A DNA stretch of 39,490 bases from Sebaldella sp. (GCA_018058425.1 JAGOZX010000024.1:1-39490); one strand, 5' to 3'; positions 8,001 through 15,974 are shown, numbered from the stretch's first letter. Made by a program: numbers and translations. The notes: generated by a model from the letters alone, not told the origin.

Positions 8001-8028
8001 TTCTACATTTATTTTTTTTGTTTGTCAA
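8000..8028 (-). promoter_or_regulatory. lacR promoter
   Basis: TTGACA (8023-8028), 17 bp, TAGAAT (8000-8005) on the minus strand, followed at once by the repeat array. Confidence 0.6.
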
Positions 8029-8076
8029 CTAAATTCCTTATTTTAAAAACTGATATAAAACTTTTTAAATAAAAAT

Positions 8077-8110
8077 AGACCTTTACAGATTTACTTATCT
8101 ATAAAAGCCT
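8077..8110 (-). terminator. Terminator after agaF
   Basis: On the minus strand a 14-bp stem with three wobble pairs (AGGCTTTTATAGAT / ATCTGTAAAGGTCT) is followed by ATTTTTATTT, 22 bp past the agaF stop. Confidence 0.7.
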
Positions 8111-8131
8111 AATTTTATTTCTTAATTTATA

Positions 8132-8569
8132 TTAAATTCCATTATCATCATCTTGAACCACTTCAGATTTTTTACTAATAACATAAGTAAATTCTTGGAT
8201 CTCTTCTTTTCCAGCCTCTACTGCATACCTTGCGGCTTCTTCTAAAGTCATTTCATCTCTTTCACTTAAAACTCCCAAAAGCATGGGCAAATTTGTCCCA
8301 GATATTACTTTCATGTCTGCTTCTGCTATACTAAGCCTAGCTGCTACCTGAAATGGCGTACCTCCTGCAATATCAGTAAAGCAAATAAGTCCATCACATT
8401 CCTTTAATTCATGAATTGCAGTTTTTATGTTACCCTCTAACACATCTGTAGTATCCTCTTCTTTAAAATTAATAATTTTTAAATCTCTTGGATTTCCAAA
8501 AACTAATTTAATTGCACTCATCATTCCTAAAGCAAAGTTCCCATGTCCTGTAATAATTACACCTATCAT
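8132..8569 (-). CDS. agaF: PTS mannose-family enzyme IIA, AgaF-like
   Basis: 145 residues, soluble. The phosphohistidine is His9 in IITGHGNFALG; FTDIAGGTPFQVAARLS and VISGTNLPMLLGVL are typical for mannose-family IIA domains and resemble E. coli AgaF. It passes phosphate from HPr to the IIB protein AgaB. It is the last gene of agaB-agaC-agaD-agaF, 13 bp after agaD, and the only IIA for either Aga-type permease in the window. Confidence 0.82.
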   Translation of the reverse strand: MIGVIITGHGNFALGMMSAIKLVFGNPRDLKIINFKEEDTTDVLEGNIKTAIHELKECDGLICFTDIAGGTPFQVAARLSIAEADMKVISGTNLPMLLGVLSERDEMTLEEAARYAVEAGKEEIQEFTYVISKKSEVVQDDDNGI

Positions 8570-8582
8570 TTATCACCACTCC

Positions 8583-9383
8583 TTATAATATTCCTAGTGC
8601 CGAAAGAATTATTGCTAATATAAACGTAAATAATATTAAAACTGTTGGGCTTACTTTTCTTGTTCTTAATATAAAATACATACATATTGTATAAATAAAT
8701 GGTAAAATATTTGGAAATATTTTATCAAATAAATCTGCCTGTAAAAATACAGTTTTTTCCGAATTTACTACTATTTTAGACATAACTTCTATGTGAACAT
8801 AAGAGGCTATAAGTCCTCCGATAACTGTTGTTCCTAAAATTGTTGCAGCTTTAGAAACTATAACAGAATTTTCTTTTATTTTTTCTACTGCTCTTACACC
8901 TAAATTATATCCTAAATGAGTCCAAACTATACGAAATAAAAATATAGCAAAGTAAACTGAGAAAAATAATATTGGCCCTAATATACTCCCCTGCTCTGCA
9001 AAAGAAGCTGAAATACCAGCCACTATTGGAAGTATAGTAAACCAGAAGATTGCATCTCCTATACCTGCTAGTGGTCCAAACAGTGCCACTTTAAGACCTT
9101 TTATAAGACTTCGGTCTTCACCATTTTCCTCTAAAGACATTAATAGTCCCATTAAAAATCCTACTAAATTTGGATGTGTATTTATAAACTCTAAGTTATC
9201 TTTCATTGATAAAGATATTTCTTCCTTATCTCCTTTATGAATCTTTTCGATAACAGGAAGCATTGAAGCAGTCCATCCTCCTGCCTGCATTCTTTCATAG
9301 TTAAAAGATGCCTGTAAAAAAGATGATCTAAGTCCTAATTTTGTTATGTCTTTTTTTGTTAGAACTTTTTTAGATTCCTTCAT
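8583..9383 (-). CDS. agaD: PTS galactosamine/GalNAc-type enzyme IID
   Basis: 266 residues. LTKKDITKLGLRSSFLQASF, NYERMQAGGW, EFINTHPNLVGFLMGLL, KVALFGPLAGIGDAIFW and GGLIASYVH follow E. coli AgaD closely. It is a membrane component of a mannose-family permease. ATG at 9383 is preferred over the ATG three codons upstream because GGAG sits 9 nt before it but touches the other. The start overlaps the end of agaC by 14 bp, implying translational coupling. Confidence 0.87.
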   Translation of the reverse strand: MKESKKVLTKKDITKLGLRSSFLQASFNYERMQAGGWTASMLPVIEKIHKGDKEEISLSMKDNLEFINTHPNLVGFLMGLLMSLEENGEDRSLIKGLKVALFGPLAGIGDAIFWFTILPIVAGISASFAEQGSILGPILFFSVYFAIFLFRIVWTHLGYNLGVRAVEKIKENSVIVSKAATILGTTVIGGLIASYVHIEVMSKIVVNSEKTVFLQADLFDKIFPNILPFIYTICMYFILRTRKVSPTVLILFTFILAIILSALGIL

Positions 9384-10164
9384 TAAAATCATCTCCTTTA
9401 CCTTTAGATTCAGTTACTATTTCTTCTATTCTTTTTTGGTTAAAGTATTCATAAATAGCAAATGCTGTACCTAATAATGCTATAGGTAGTAAATTTGAAA
9501 ACTTTAAAAATGAAGCAACTACAAACCCTACTATTAAATAAGGAATATATTGTTTTTGCAGCATTACTCTTAAAAGTAATCCAAATCCAACTGCTGGTAA
9601 AATACCACCTGCTACTTCAAATCCATGCGTTAACCAAACTGGCATGCTGCTTACTAAGTTTTGAACTGTTTCTTGCGCCACAAATGCAGAAATAAAAACT
9701 ACTAAACCATAAGTGACACCCACAATTAAAGTGGTAGTTATATTTAAAATATAAAACTTTTTTATATTAACTTCTTCAGCGTATTTATCAGCTTTTTTCA
9801 TAAATAATGAAAATATAGAATAATAAAATAATATTATATACTGCATTAGAAAACTAAATGGTAATGCTAAACCTATTGCTATTTTGGCATCCACCCTTGC
9901 TGTATAAGCAATAACTGTTGTCATTACTCCAGCTAAAACTGGATTCGGCGGCTGTGTTCCTCCAGCTGGCGTTAGTCCAGCAAAAGCTAATTCTGTTAGA
10001 GCCCCTGTCATTAATCCTAATCTTACATCACCCAATATAAGTCCTGTAAGAGTACATACTATTAGAGGTCTAAATATAAATAATGCCTCTAACCAAAAAT
10101 CTATCCCAACTATAAATGCCATTATTGCCAGAGCTATTCCCTGTACTAATGTTACATGTGGCAT
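9370..10164 (-). CDS. agaC: PTS galactosamine/GalNAc-type enzyme IIC
   Basis: 264 residues, polytopic. GIDFWLEALFIFRPLIVCTL, ELAFAGLTPAGGTQPPNP, LMQYIILFYYS and MPVWLTHGFEVAGGILPAVG follow E. coli AgaC almost block by block, including the end DDFNEGI. It forms the translocation channel with AgaD. It lies between agaB (13-bp gap) and agaD (overlap). In E. coli AgaBCD is assigned to galactosamine; substrate here is by homology only. Confidence 0.88.
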   Translation of the reverse strand: MPHVTLVQGIALAIMAFIVGIDFWLEALFIFRPLIVCTLTGLILGDVRLGLMTGALTELAFAGLTPAGGTQPPNPVLAGVMTTVIAYTARVDAKIAIGLALPFSFLMQYIILFYYSIFSLFMKKADKYAEEVNIKKFYILNITTTLIVGVTYGLVVFISAFVAQETVQNLVSSMPVWLTHGFEVAGGILPAVGFGLLLRVMLQKQYIPYLIVGFVVASFLKFSNLLPIALLGTAFAIYEYFNQKRIEEIVTESKGKGDDFNEGI

Positions 10165-10177
10165 ATTTAATCACCTC

Positions 10178-10645
10178 TTAAAATTTAATTTTTTTATCTC
10201 CCGGTACATCTTGAATATAAATATCTATTCCTTTAGATTCTAAATACTTGATATCCTCTTTATCTTTCTCATCTACATAAACTTTTTTACTTATTTGCTC
10301 TTTTCCCTCTGAAAAATGCATATTCCCTATATTTACTTCTTTTATAGGAACTCCTCCATCTACTAATTTCTTAACAGTTTCTGGAGTTTTACATACTATA
10401 AAAATTTTTTGATTAGGAGATGCTTTATGAATTATTTCAATTGTACGATCTATTGTAAAAAATCTAATTCCCACTCCTGATGATTTGGCAACTACCTCCA
10501 TTAACTGTTGTTCTATCTCATTAGCAGCAGCAGTATCATCCACTACTACTAGTAAATTCGCACCTAGCGATTTCACCCATGTCACTCCCACTTGTCCGTG
10601 AACTAAACGATTGTCAATTCTTGTTAATAAAATATTTGGTCCCAT
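10178..10645 (-). CDS. agaB: PTS galactosamine/GalNAc-type enzyme IIB
   Basis: 155 residues, soluble. The phosphohistidine is His16 in TRIDNRLVHGQVGVTW. GANLLVVVDD, GIRFFTIDRTIE, VNIGNMHFSEGKEQISKKVY and IQDVPGDK match E. coli AgaB. First gene of the leftward agaBCDF operon, with a ribosome site GAGGAC and a promoter about 205 bp upstream. As no other IIB is present, it may also serve AgaW/AgaE. Confidence 0.88.
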   Translation of the reverse strand: MGPNILLTRIDNRLVHGQVGVTWVKSLGANLLVVVDDTAAANEIEQQLMEVVAKSSGVGIRFFTIDRTIEIIHKASPNQKIFIVCKTPETVKKLVDGGVPIKEVNIGNMHFSEGKEQISKKVYVDEKDKEDIKYLESKGIDIYIQDVPGDKKIKF

Positions 10646-10910
10646 TTTGTCCTCCTCGTTATCTAGTATATTTGCTATTATGAAAACTGTACTTTAACTA
10701 TGATTCTAATACCTCCATCTTAAAGATAATTGAAGTCCTACATTTTGTACCCGCTATCTTATAAAAAATATCTAACTAAAACAAAAAGTCCTCCTAATTT
10801 CTAAATTTGTAAACAACGTTTTGATAGTTCTTTCTTTTTGTTAGTATAATTATTCCTCACTATTTGTCTTTTGTCAATAGCTCTCATAGTTTACACTCCA
10901 TCAAAAAATT
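10646..10910. other. Leader/promoter region of agaBCDF
   Basis: No gene. The predicted promoter at 10849-10877 would give a leader of about 195 nt before agaB. I see no copy of the phased GTTACATTAT array here. Confidence 0.4.
10849..10877 (-). promoter_or_regulatory. Predicted agaBCDF promoter
   Basis: TTGACA (10872-10877), 17 bp, AATAAT (10849-10854) on the minus strand. Confidence 0.45.
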
Positions 10911-11187
10911 AGGCTGCTTCAAATTGGTTTACACGCCCATAAACTAAGATATATTCAAAAATCTCTTGTCATTCTGAAAAACAAAGCAATGTAATTTTCT
11001 ATACCATTAAAAGCATTTAATATAAATAATAATAAAAATATATCTTATTCTTTTATTATTATAATTTAAAAACAATAATAATTATAAATTTATGTATTCT
11101 TTTTGTTTTTCAAAATGACAAAAGTAATTTTTTTCTTCTTTTCGAATAAATTTGTTAGACCAATTAAAAAAATACTTGAGACAGCCC
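10911..11187. mobile_element. MITE-like 277-bp imperfect palindrome
   Basis: The ends are inverted repeats: AGGCTGCTTCAA at the left, and GGGCTGTCTCAA read inward from the right, each followed by AATTGGT(T/C)TA. Inner arms also pair: TTGTCATTCTGAAAAACAAA (10967-10986) against a copy around 11096-11121. The centre is AT-rich and there is no ORF. GGGCTGTCTCAA resembles IS1182-type ends, so a non-autonomous element is likely. It lies between agaE and the agaB promoter. Confidence 0.6.
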
Positions 11188-11218
11188 AAAAACTTGATTT
11201 ATACTTTTACTAAAATAC

Positions 11219-12034
11219 TTATAATATGTTTAAATATTTCCCTACAACTCCTATTACAAGTGTTGTTAAAATTAATTTAATAGGTGAAAATCCTTTTTTT
11301 AGAAAGAAATACATTAAAAAAGTATATCCTAAAGGAAGTAACCCTGGCATTATTTTATCTAAAACATCTGTTTGTAATGCTACTTTTGCTTGTCCTGCAT
11401 TGATGACTACATTTAAATTTAGTCTTATATATGTGGCAATTAATCCGCCTACAACTGCTAGTCCCAATATACTTGCTGCCCTTGATATACTTTTTGTATC
11501 TTCATTCAAAGTCTTTAAGGCACTTACTCCTGTTTTATATCCATAATGCATCAATCCATATATTAAAGCAAAGTGAATTATATTAAATATTAATAGAAAT
11601 ACAAATGGTCCTGCAATACTTCCATTAATAGCTAACGCTGAACCAATTCCAGCAGAAATAGGTAGTAGTGTCAACCAAATCAAAGCATCCCCTATTCCTC
11701 CTAATGGCCCCATAGTTGCTATTTTTATACCTCTTATTGTCTCTACATCTTCTTTATTTTCTTCCATAGCCATTACTATTCCCTGTATAAAAGTTACTAA
11801 AAATGGATGAGTATTAAAAAACTCCATATGCATTGTCATAGACTTAGATAAGTCCTCTTTATTTTTATGGATTTTCTTTAAACCTGGAATAAGTGAATAA
11901 AGCCATCCACAAGCCTGCATTCTCTCATAATTAAATGATGCTTGTAAAAATAAAGCTCTCCATGCCATTTTATTTAAATCTTTTTTAGTCAAAACCTTAT
12001 TTTTTTCCTTATCAATATATACATTAGATTCCAT
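11219..12034 (-). CDS. agaE: PTS mannose-family enzyme IID, AgaE-like
   Basis: 271 residues from ATG at 12034, which has AGGAGGAG in front; a longer reading to 12073 lacks a site. LTKKDLNKMAWRALFLQASF, NYERMQACGW, EFFNTHPFLVTFIQGIV, IATMGPLGGIGDALIWLTLL and GGLIATYIRL mark it as IID. It is paralogous to AgaD (8583-9383). It overlaps agaW by 11 bp, so the two are coupled. No IIB or IIA follows; the palindromic element starts 32 bp downstream. Confidence 0.82.
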   Translation of the reverse strand: MESNVYIDKEKNKVLTKKDLNKMAWRALFLQASFNYERMQACGWLYSLIPGLKKIHKNKEDLSKSMTMHMEFFNTHPFLVTFIQGIVMAMEENKEDVETIRGIKIATMGPLGGIGDALIWLTLLPISAGIGSALAINGSIAGPFVFLLIFNIIHFALIYGLMHYGYKTGVSALKTLNEDTKSISRAASILGLAVVGGLIATYIRLNLNVVINAGQAKVALQTDVLDKIMPGLLPLGYTFLMYFFLKKGFSPIKLILTTLVIGVVGKYLNIL

Positions 12035-12803
12035 CAGTAATCTCCTCCTTTTGTGATGAGTTTCCACCATCAAAATTAGTTTTGTCTTTTCTCAAATAAA
12101 AATCATACATTGCTATACTTAGTGCTATAAAAGCTATAGCCATAATTTCTAATTTTAAAAATGCAGCTAGTACAAAACCTAAAATTAAAAAACCTGCAAA
12201 TTCTTTTTTCAACATAATTTTTAGAAGCATCGCAAACCCAACTGCTGGCATCATTCCACCTGCTATTGATAATCCTGCTATTAATTTTTCTGGTAAAAGA
12301 CTTACTATATTTCTAGCTGCCTCCTCCCCGAAAAATATAGGTAAAAATGCTACTATAAAATATGAGCAAAACAGTATCAAAAGTCCTAAATAGTTAATTC
12401 TCTCAATTCCTTTTGTATCTGCATTTGCTGCGTAACGATCTGCTGTATGCATAATAGGAGAAAATACTGTAAATAGTAAAGTTATTCCTGCTTGTGCTGC
12501 TATTGCAAAAGGTACTGCAACTCCCACAGCAATATTAGGGTCTTCCTTTGTAAAGATTGCAAACGAGACACCTATTATTCCTCCTATGACTACATTTGGC
12601 GGCTGAGCTCCTGCTAAAGGAACCATCCCCATCCAGACTAGCTCTAACATACCACCTGCGATAAGTCCAGTTTTTATATCTCCTAATATAAGTCCCACTA
12701 CCAGACCTGTCACTACTGGCCTATGAATGTGTAACTGAATATCGAATAAATCGATCCCTGCTATTCCTGCCCAAAGTCCTATAAGTAATGCTTGTATCAA
12801 CAT
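12024..12803 (-). CDS. agaW: PTS mannose-family enzyme IIC, AgaW-like
   Basis: 259 residues, polytopic. HIHRPVVTGLVVGLILGD, ELVWMGMVPLAGAQPPNVV, VGVAVPFAIAAQAGITLLF and AGGMMPAVGFAMLLKIML follow E. coli AgaW, the N-acetylgalactosamine IIC. The end EEITDGI is also AgaW-like. AGGAGGTG lies before the ATG. Unlike E. coli agaV-W-E-F there is no agaV (IIB) in front: the upstream 475 bp hold only a promoter and a long leader. Confidence 0.84.
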   Translation of the reverse strand: MLIQALLIGLWAGIAGIDLFDIQLHIHRPVVTGLVVGLILGDIKTGLIAGGMLELVWMGMVPLAGAQPPNVVIGGIIGVSFAIFTKEDPNIAVGVAVPFAIAAQAGITLLFTVFSPIMHTADRYAANADTKGIERINYLGLLILFCSYFIVAFLPIFFGEEAARNIVSLLPEKLIAGLSIAGGMMPAVGFAMLLKIMLKKEFAGFLILGFVLAAFLKLEIMAIAFIALSIAMYDFYLRKDKTNFDGGNSSQKEEITDGI

Positions 12804-13237
12804 TTATGAACACCTCCTAAATTTATATAAATTAAAAATATTAATACTAAAGTATCTTAAAATCTTGCACTAATACATAGCTTAGCGAGTTAAGTTTAGT
12901 CTTAAAAGTTTTTATATTATTAATATAAAAATCAGAATTTAATTTAGTAAAAAGTCGTGTGTTATTTTATTAAGTATTTATAGTTTTCTATTTCTTAAGA
13001 GTTTTATTTACATTTTTTTATTTGAGTAGAATTAAGTTTTTGGAAATTTGAATTAGATGTTTATTTAAAATTGATTCTTGTGAACTTATATATTAAAATT
13101 ACAAATTGTAATAATATATTATACCCTCATCTTAATAAATGTCAATCTCTTGTGTTTCTTTCTCTTAAATAATGCTGATATAATTAATTTGAAAACAAAA
13201 GAAATTCTGCTATTTTATATAGAAAAAACAACTTCAA
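12804..13237 (-). promoter_or_regulatory. agaW promoter with long leader
   Basis: On the minus strand a perfect TTGACA (13140-13145), 16 bp, TATAAT (13118-13123) promoter is followed by the palindrome ATTACAAATTGTAAT (13098-13112) at the expected start point. The leader to agaW is then about 305 nt without an ORF. Around 12915-12935 it contains a TTTTTATATT/AATATAAAAA hairpin. No known riboswitch is recognised. Confidence 0.55.
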
Positions 13238-13276
13238 AAAAATAAGGACATATCTTTTTGATACATCCTTATTTTT
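13238..13276. terminator. Terminator after the GyrI-like gene
   Basis: Stem AATAAGGACATATC / GATACATCCTTATT (two mismatches) with a short T loop, flanked by A and T tracts, directly after the stop at 13280. Confidence 0.75.
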
Positions 13277-13279
13277 TTA

Positions 13280-13759
13280 TTAATTAGCTTTTTCTTTTAT
13301 TGGAATTTGTATTTCTGTAATCCAATTATCTGAATTTATTTCATTTTTTATACCACTCACATGACTTTCTCTAGGTAAGCCCACAGCTACATAGCCATTT
13401 TCCTCTATCCAGTCCATTATTTTCGAGTATAATTCTGGTAACTTTTCATGTGCTCCTTTATGAAATAAAGTAGCTGCCTTCTCTACTTTATCGAACTTCT
13501 TATACTTTAATTTACCCTTGCCTTTTTTTAATTCTGATACTGCCTCACATACTTCAATGTCTAGATCAATATCTTTATATTCACAGTCACGATACATTAT
13601 AAAACAGTAATTTGGTGTAGCACGAGTTAAATTTTCTTCTCTTATTGAACTAACTATTTCTGGAAAAATTTCATTTAAATCCTCATAATTCTCCACTTTT
13701 TTTCTTATTGAAGCTACTAAAACTTCTGGTAATTCCTTTATCACTATATTGTTTTCCAT
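13280..13759 (-). CDS. GyrI-like / AraC effector-binding domain protein
   Basis: 159 residues, no DNA-binding domain. It starts IVIKELPEVLVASIRKKVEN, a standard opening of stand-alone GyrI-like small-molecule-binding domains, and ends EIQIPIKE. GYVAVGLPRESHVSGI and the NWITEIQIPI strand are typical of the effector-binding domain found behind MerR/AraC regulators such as BmrR and Rob. Start ATG follows AAAGGAG. The transcript probably begins at the TetR-controlled promoter at 14350-14378, suggesting a drug or metabolite sensing role. Ligand unknown. Confidence 0.8.
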   Translation of the reverse strand: MENNIVIKELPEVLVASIRKKVENYEDLNEIFPEIVSSIREENLTRATPNYCFIMYRDCEYKDIDLDIEVCEAVSELKKGKGKLKYKKFDKVEKAATLFHKGAHEKLPELYSKIMDWIEENGYVAVGLPRESHVSGIKNEINSDNWITEIQIPIKEKAN

Positions 13760-13840
13760 TATATCATCTCCTTTTTCTATATTTCTAAAATTTTACTATA
13801 TATATTTAGTGTTCTTATTATTGTATTGTTACTTCCACCA

Positions 13841-13940
13841 TAAGGAGTTATTACTATATTTTCTCCTAATAATGTATCTTTCCACTTCCCTAAAGTGCTA
13901 GTACTCAATCGTTTCGTAGGGGTTTCCTATTACTCCGTCG
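13841..13940 (-). ncRNA. Structured, GC-richer element, possible relic of an IS200/IS605 right end
   Basis: Against a very AT-rich background this stretch holds three hairpins: TAGG/CCTA (13917-13929), CACTT/AAGTG (13883-13897) and AGGAG/CTCCT (13843-13867). On the minus strand the segment CCCCTACGAAACG and then GTACTAGCACTTTAGG resembles, from memory, the right-end RNA scaffold of some IS605/TnpB elements. No transposase or TnpB gene is adjacent. It could instead be a cis-regulatory leader of the GyrI-like gene. Confidence 0.25.
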
Positions 13941-14166
13941 TTTTTTCATATTTTTTTATTTTTCTGCTATTTTGTTTATTTTTAGATTCTCATTTATATC
14001 TAAAACTATGTATATTACAGTTTAGATTTCTATATTAAGACCTAAGTCTGCTATTTTATATTCATTTTTTTGTTCTACCTATTTAATTTTATTTTTATCT
14101 TATAAAATTAATTATAAAAGGTCATTAACAGTATCATTATTATTATTTCTACTTATTTTAAATACG

Positions 14167-14256
14167 TCACGTCCCTTCTATGTCTGACCATTTCTGTTTC
14201 TGAATATAAAAAAAGCTATACTCAATGTTGCATAATATTATCTTCTCATTTTCCAT
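14167..14256 (-). CDS. Short ORF (29 residues), possibly the stub of a decayed gene
   Basis: ATG at 14256 behind AAGGAAG opens a 29-residue frame (MENEKIILCNIEYSFFYIQ onward) that stops with TGA at 14167-14169. It is the first frame downstream of the strong TTGACA promoter and TetR-type operator on the minus strand. The following 400 bp to the GyrI-like gene carry no ORF but scattered short frames. I do not recognise it; a real small protein or a leader peptide is possible. Confidence 0.3.
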   Translation of the reverse strand: MENEKIILCNIEYSFFYIQKQKWSDIEGT

Positions 14257-14317
14257 CTCGTACTTCCTTTCTAAATCAATATAACCATTTTACTCTATTT
14301 TATAAAATTTTCTTCCT

Positions 14318-14342
14318 AGAAATAGAATCTGATTCTATTTCT
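14318..14342. promoter_or_regulatory. 25-bp perfect palindrome, probable TetR operator
   Basis: Twelve-bp arms AGAAATAGAATC and GATTCTATTTCT around a central T (14330). It lies just downstream of the -10 box of the leftward promoter and 135 bp before the first TetR gene, so the adjacent TetR probably represses the leftward transcript. Confidence 0.65.
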
Positions 14343-14349
14343 TTTTATT

Positions 14350-14378
14350 ATGATAATATATTTTGCATAAAATGTCAA
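14350..14378 (-). promoter_or_regulatory. Promoter divergent from the TetR gene
   Basis: TTGACA (14373-14378), 17 bp, TATCAT (14350-14355) on the minus strand, with the palindrome at the start site. It drives the leftward unit ending in the GyrI-like gene. Confidence 0.6.
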
Positions 14379-14476
14379 GTTGAAAAAATATTAATTGTAA
14401 AACAATAAGTATTTTGATTAATATCTTACAGTATGATATAATAAGCTGACATTAATAATGAGAAAGGATTTTATAA

Positions 14477-15055
14477 GTGAAAAAATATAATAAATCTCAA
14501 GAAACTCAGAGAAGAATAATGGATATTGCTATTAAATTATTTTCAGAAGATAACTATGAAGATATCTCTGTTAGCAAGATTTGCTCTTTGGCTGGTGTTT
14601 CAACCGGTTCCTTCTATCATCAAATAGGCTCAAAAGAAAATCTAATTAAAATAACTTATGAAGCTCACATTGAAGAATCAGCAAAACTGTTAGAAAAGAT
14701 GACAGACAGCAGTGCAATCGAAAAAATAAAATTTGTTATTGACCGATATTTAATTCATGCTCTTGCTTATGGATATAAGTATTATAGGTATTTTTTTAAA
14801 TTAGGTTTAGATAATAAGCTTCCACTCAGAGTAGATAATTCTGTAACAATGCATAGCTATATCAAAAGTCTAACAGAATTAGGAGTGGCTAATAACGAAT
14901 TTAGTAAAAAATATAGTAGCAGCCATATCTGTAGAGCTATTTTATCAGTTGCAAGAGGTACAGTGTATGAATGGTGTTTGGCTGAAGGAAAGTTTGATTT
15001 GAAAGCAAGCCTCTCATTATACTTAGATATACTACTTAAAGAATTTGAAAAATAG
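14477..15055 (+). CDS. TetR-family regulator, copy 1
   Basis: 192 residues, GTG start behind AGAAAGGATT. The N-terminal TetR helix-turn-helix spans about 10-57 (RIMDIAIKLFSEDNYEDISV, then KICSLAGVSTGSFYHQIGSK). The C-terminal ligand domain is family-variable. It is about 70 percent alike to the next gene by eye, with an identical AAAGGATTTTATAAGTG start region: a tandem duplication. A 25-bp palindrome upstream is the likely operator, controlling the divergent unit that includes the GyrI-like gene. Confidence 0.9.
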   Translation: MKKYNKSQETQRRIMDIAIKLFSEDNYEDISVSKICSLAGVSTGSFYHQIGSKENLIKITYEAHIEESAKLLEKMTDSSAIEKIKFVIDRYLIHALAYGYKYYRYFFKLGLDNKLPLRVDNSVTMHSYIKSLTELGVANNEFSKKYSSSHICRAILSVARGTVYEWCLAEGKFDLKASLSLYLDILLKEFEK

Positions 15056-15290
15056 CATTTTAATTAATTTTATAATTATAAAAACATATAAAAAATAAGA
15101 AATTTTTTTTGACTCAATAGTAACATGTGTCTTATAAAATTTTTTTATCTATAAATCAGAATTAAACTCTATTTCTTTTTTCAATTTAATGATTCACATC
15201 TCATAAATATCAAATTAGCTAAGTCTATTATGTAACACAAAATATTTTAATTTATATTATTATTATTAATAATAGGAAAGGATTTTATAA

Positions 15291-15869
15291 GTGAAAAAAT
15301 ACAACAAATCTCAAGTAACTCAAAAAAAAATAATTGATGTTGCTACAAAATTATTTTTTGAAAATGAGTGTAATGATGTCTCCGTTAGTAAAATATGCTC
15401 TTTAGCTGGTGTTTCAACTGGTTCTTTTTATCATCAAATAGGCTCAAAAGAAAACTTAATCAAAATAACATACGAAACTTATATTGAAGAATCTGTGGCA
15501 TTATTAGAAAAAATGAAAGATAGTAGTGCAATTGAAAAAATAAAATTTGTTATTGACAGATATATATCTCACACTCTTATATATGGATATAAGTATTATA
15601 AATATTTTTTTAAATTGGGCTTAGAAAATAAACTTCCTCTCAGAAAAGAAGGTACTCCCACAATGTACAGCTATATTAAAAAATTTACAGAATTAGGTGT
15701 TTCTCAAAAAGAGTTTAATTCAAAGTACAGTAGTGATGAGATCTATAAAACAATTTTATCAGCTGCGAGAGGTTCAGTATATGAATGGTGCTTATCTGAA
15801 GGTACCCTCGACTTAAAAGCAGGCATTTCTTTACACTTAAAAATACTATTTGATGAATTTCAAAAATAA
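15291..15869 (+). CDS. TetR-family regulator, copy 2
   Basis: 192 residues, same length, GTG start and ribosome site as copy 1. The recognition region KICSLAGVSTGSFYHQIGSK is unchanged, whereas the ligand-binding half has drifted (for example FFENECNDVSV versus FSEDNYEDISV near the start, and DLKAGISLHLKILFDEF at the end). An unchanged DNA-binding part with a diverged sensor suggests both compete for one operator but answer different ligands. Its upstream region retains CTATTTCTTTTT of the copy 1 operator, but the palindrome is broken. Confidence 0.9.
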   Translation: MKKYNKSQVTQKKIIDVATKLFFENECNDVSVSKICSLAGVSTGSFYHQIGSKENLIKITYETYIEESVALLEKMKDSSAIEKIKFVIDRYISHTLIYGYKYYKYFFKLGLENKLPLRKEGTPTMYSYIKKFTELGVSQKEFNSKYSSDEIYKTILSAARGSVYEWCLSEGTLDLKAGISLHLKILFDEFQK

Positions 15870-15908
15870 TATTTTTGACTATCTTATAGATATGTAATTC
15901 ACTAAACT

Positions 15909-15943
15909 AAAAAATAAGGAGATTAGAAATTCTCCTTATTTTT
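15909..15943. terminator. Terminator after TetR copy 2
   Basis: Stem AAAATAAGGAGA / TCTCCTTATTTTT with an 8-nt loop, T-rich tail; 40 bp past the stop. Confidence 0.8.
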
Positions 15944-15974
15944 AAATTTTTACTATTTTAAAATATTTATCTTT

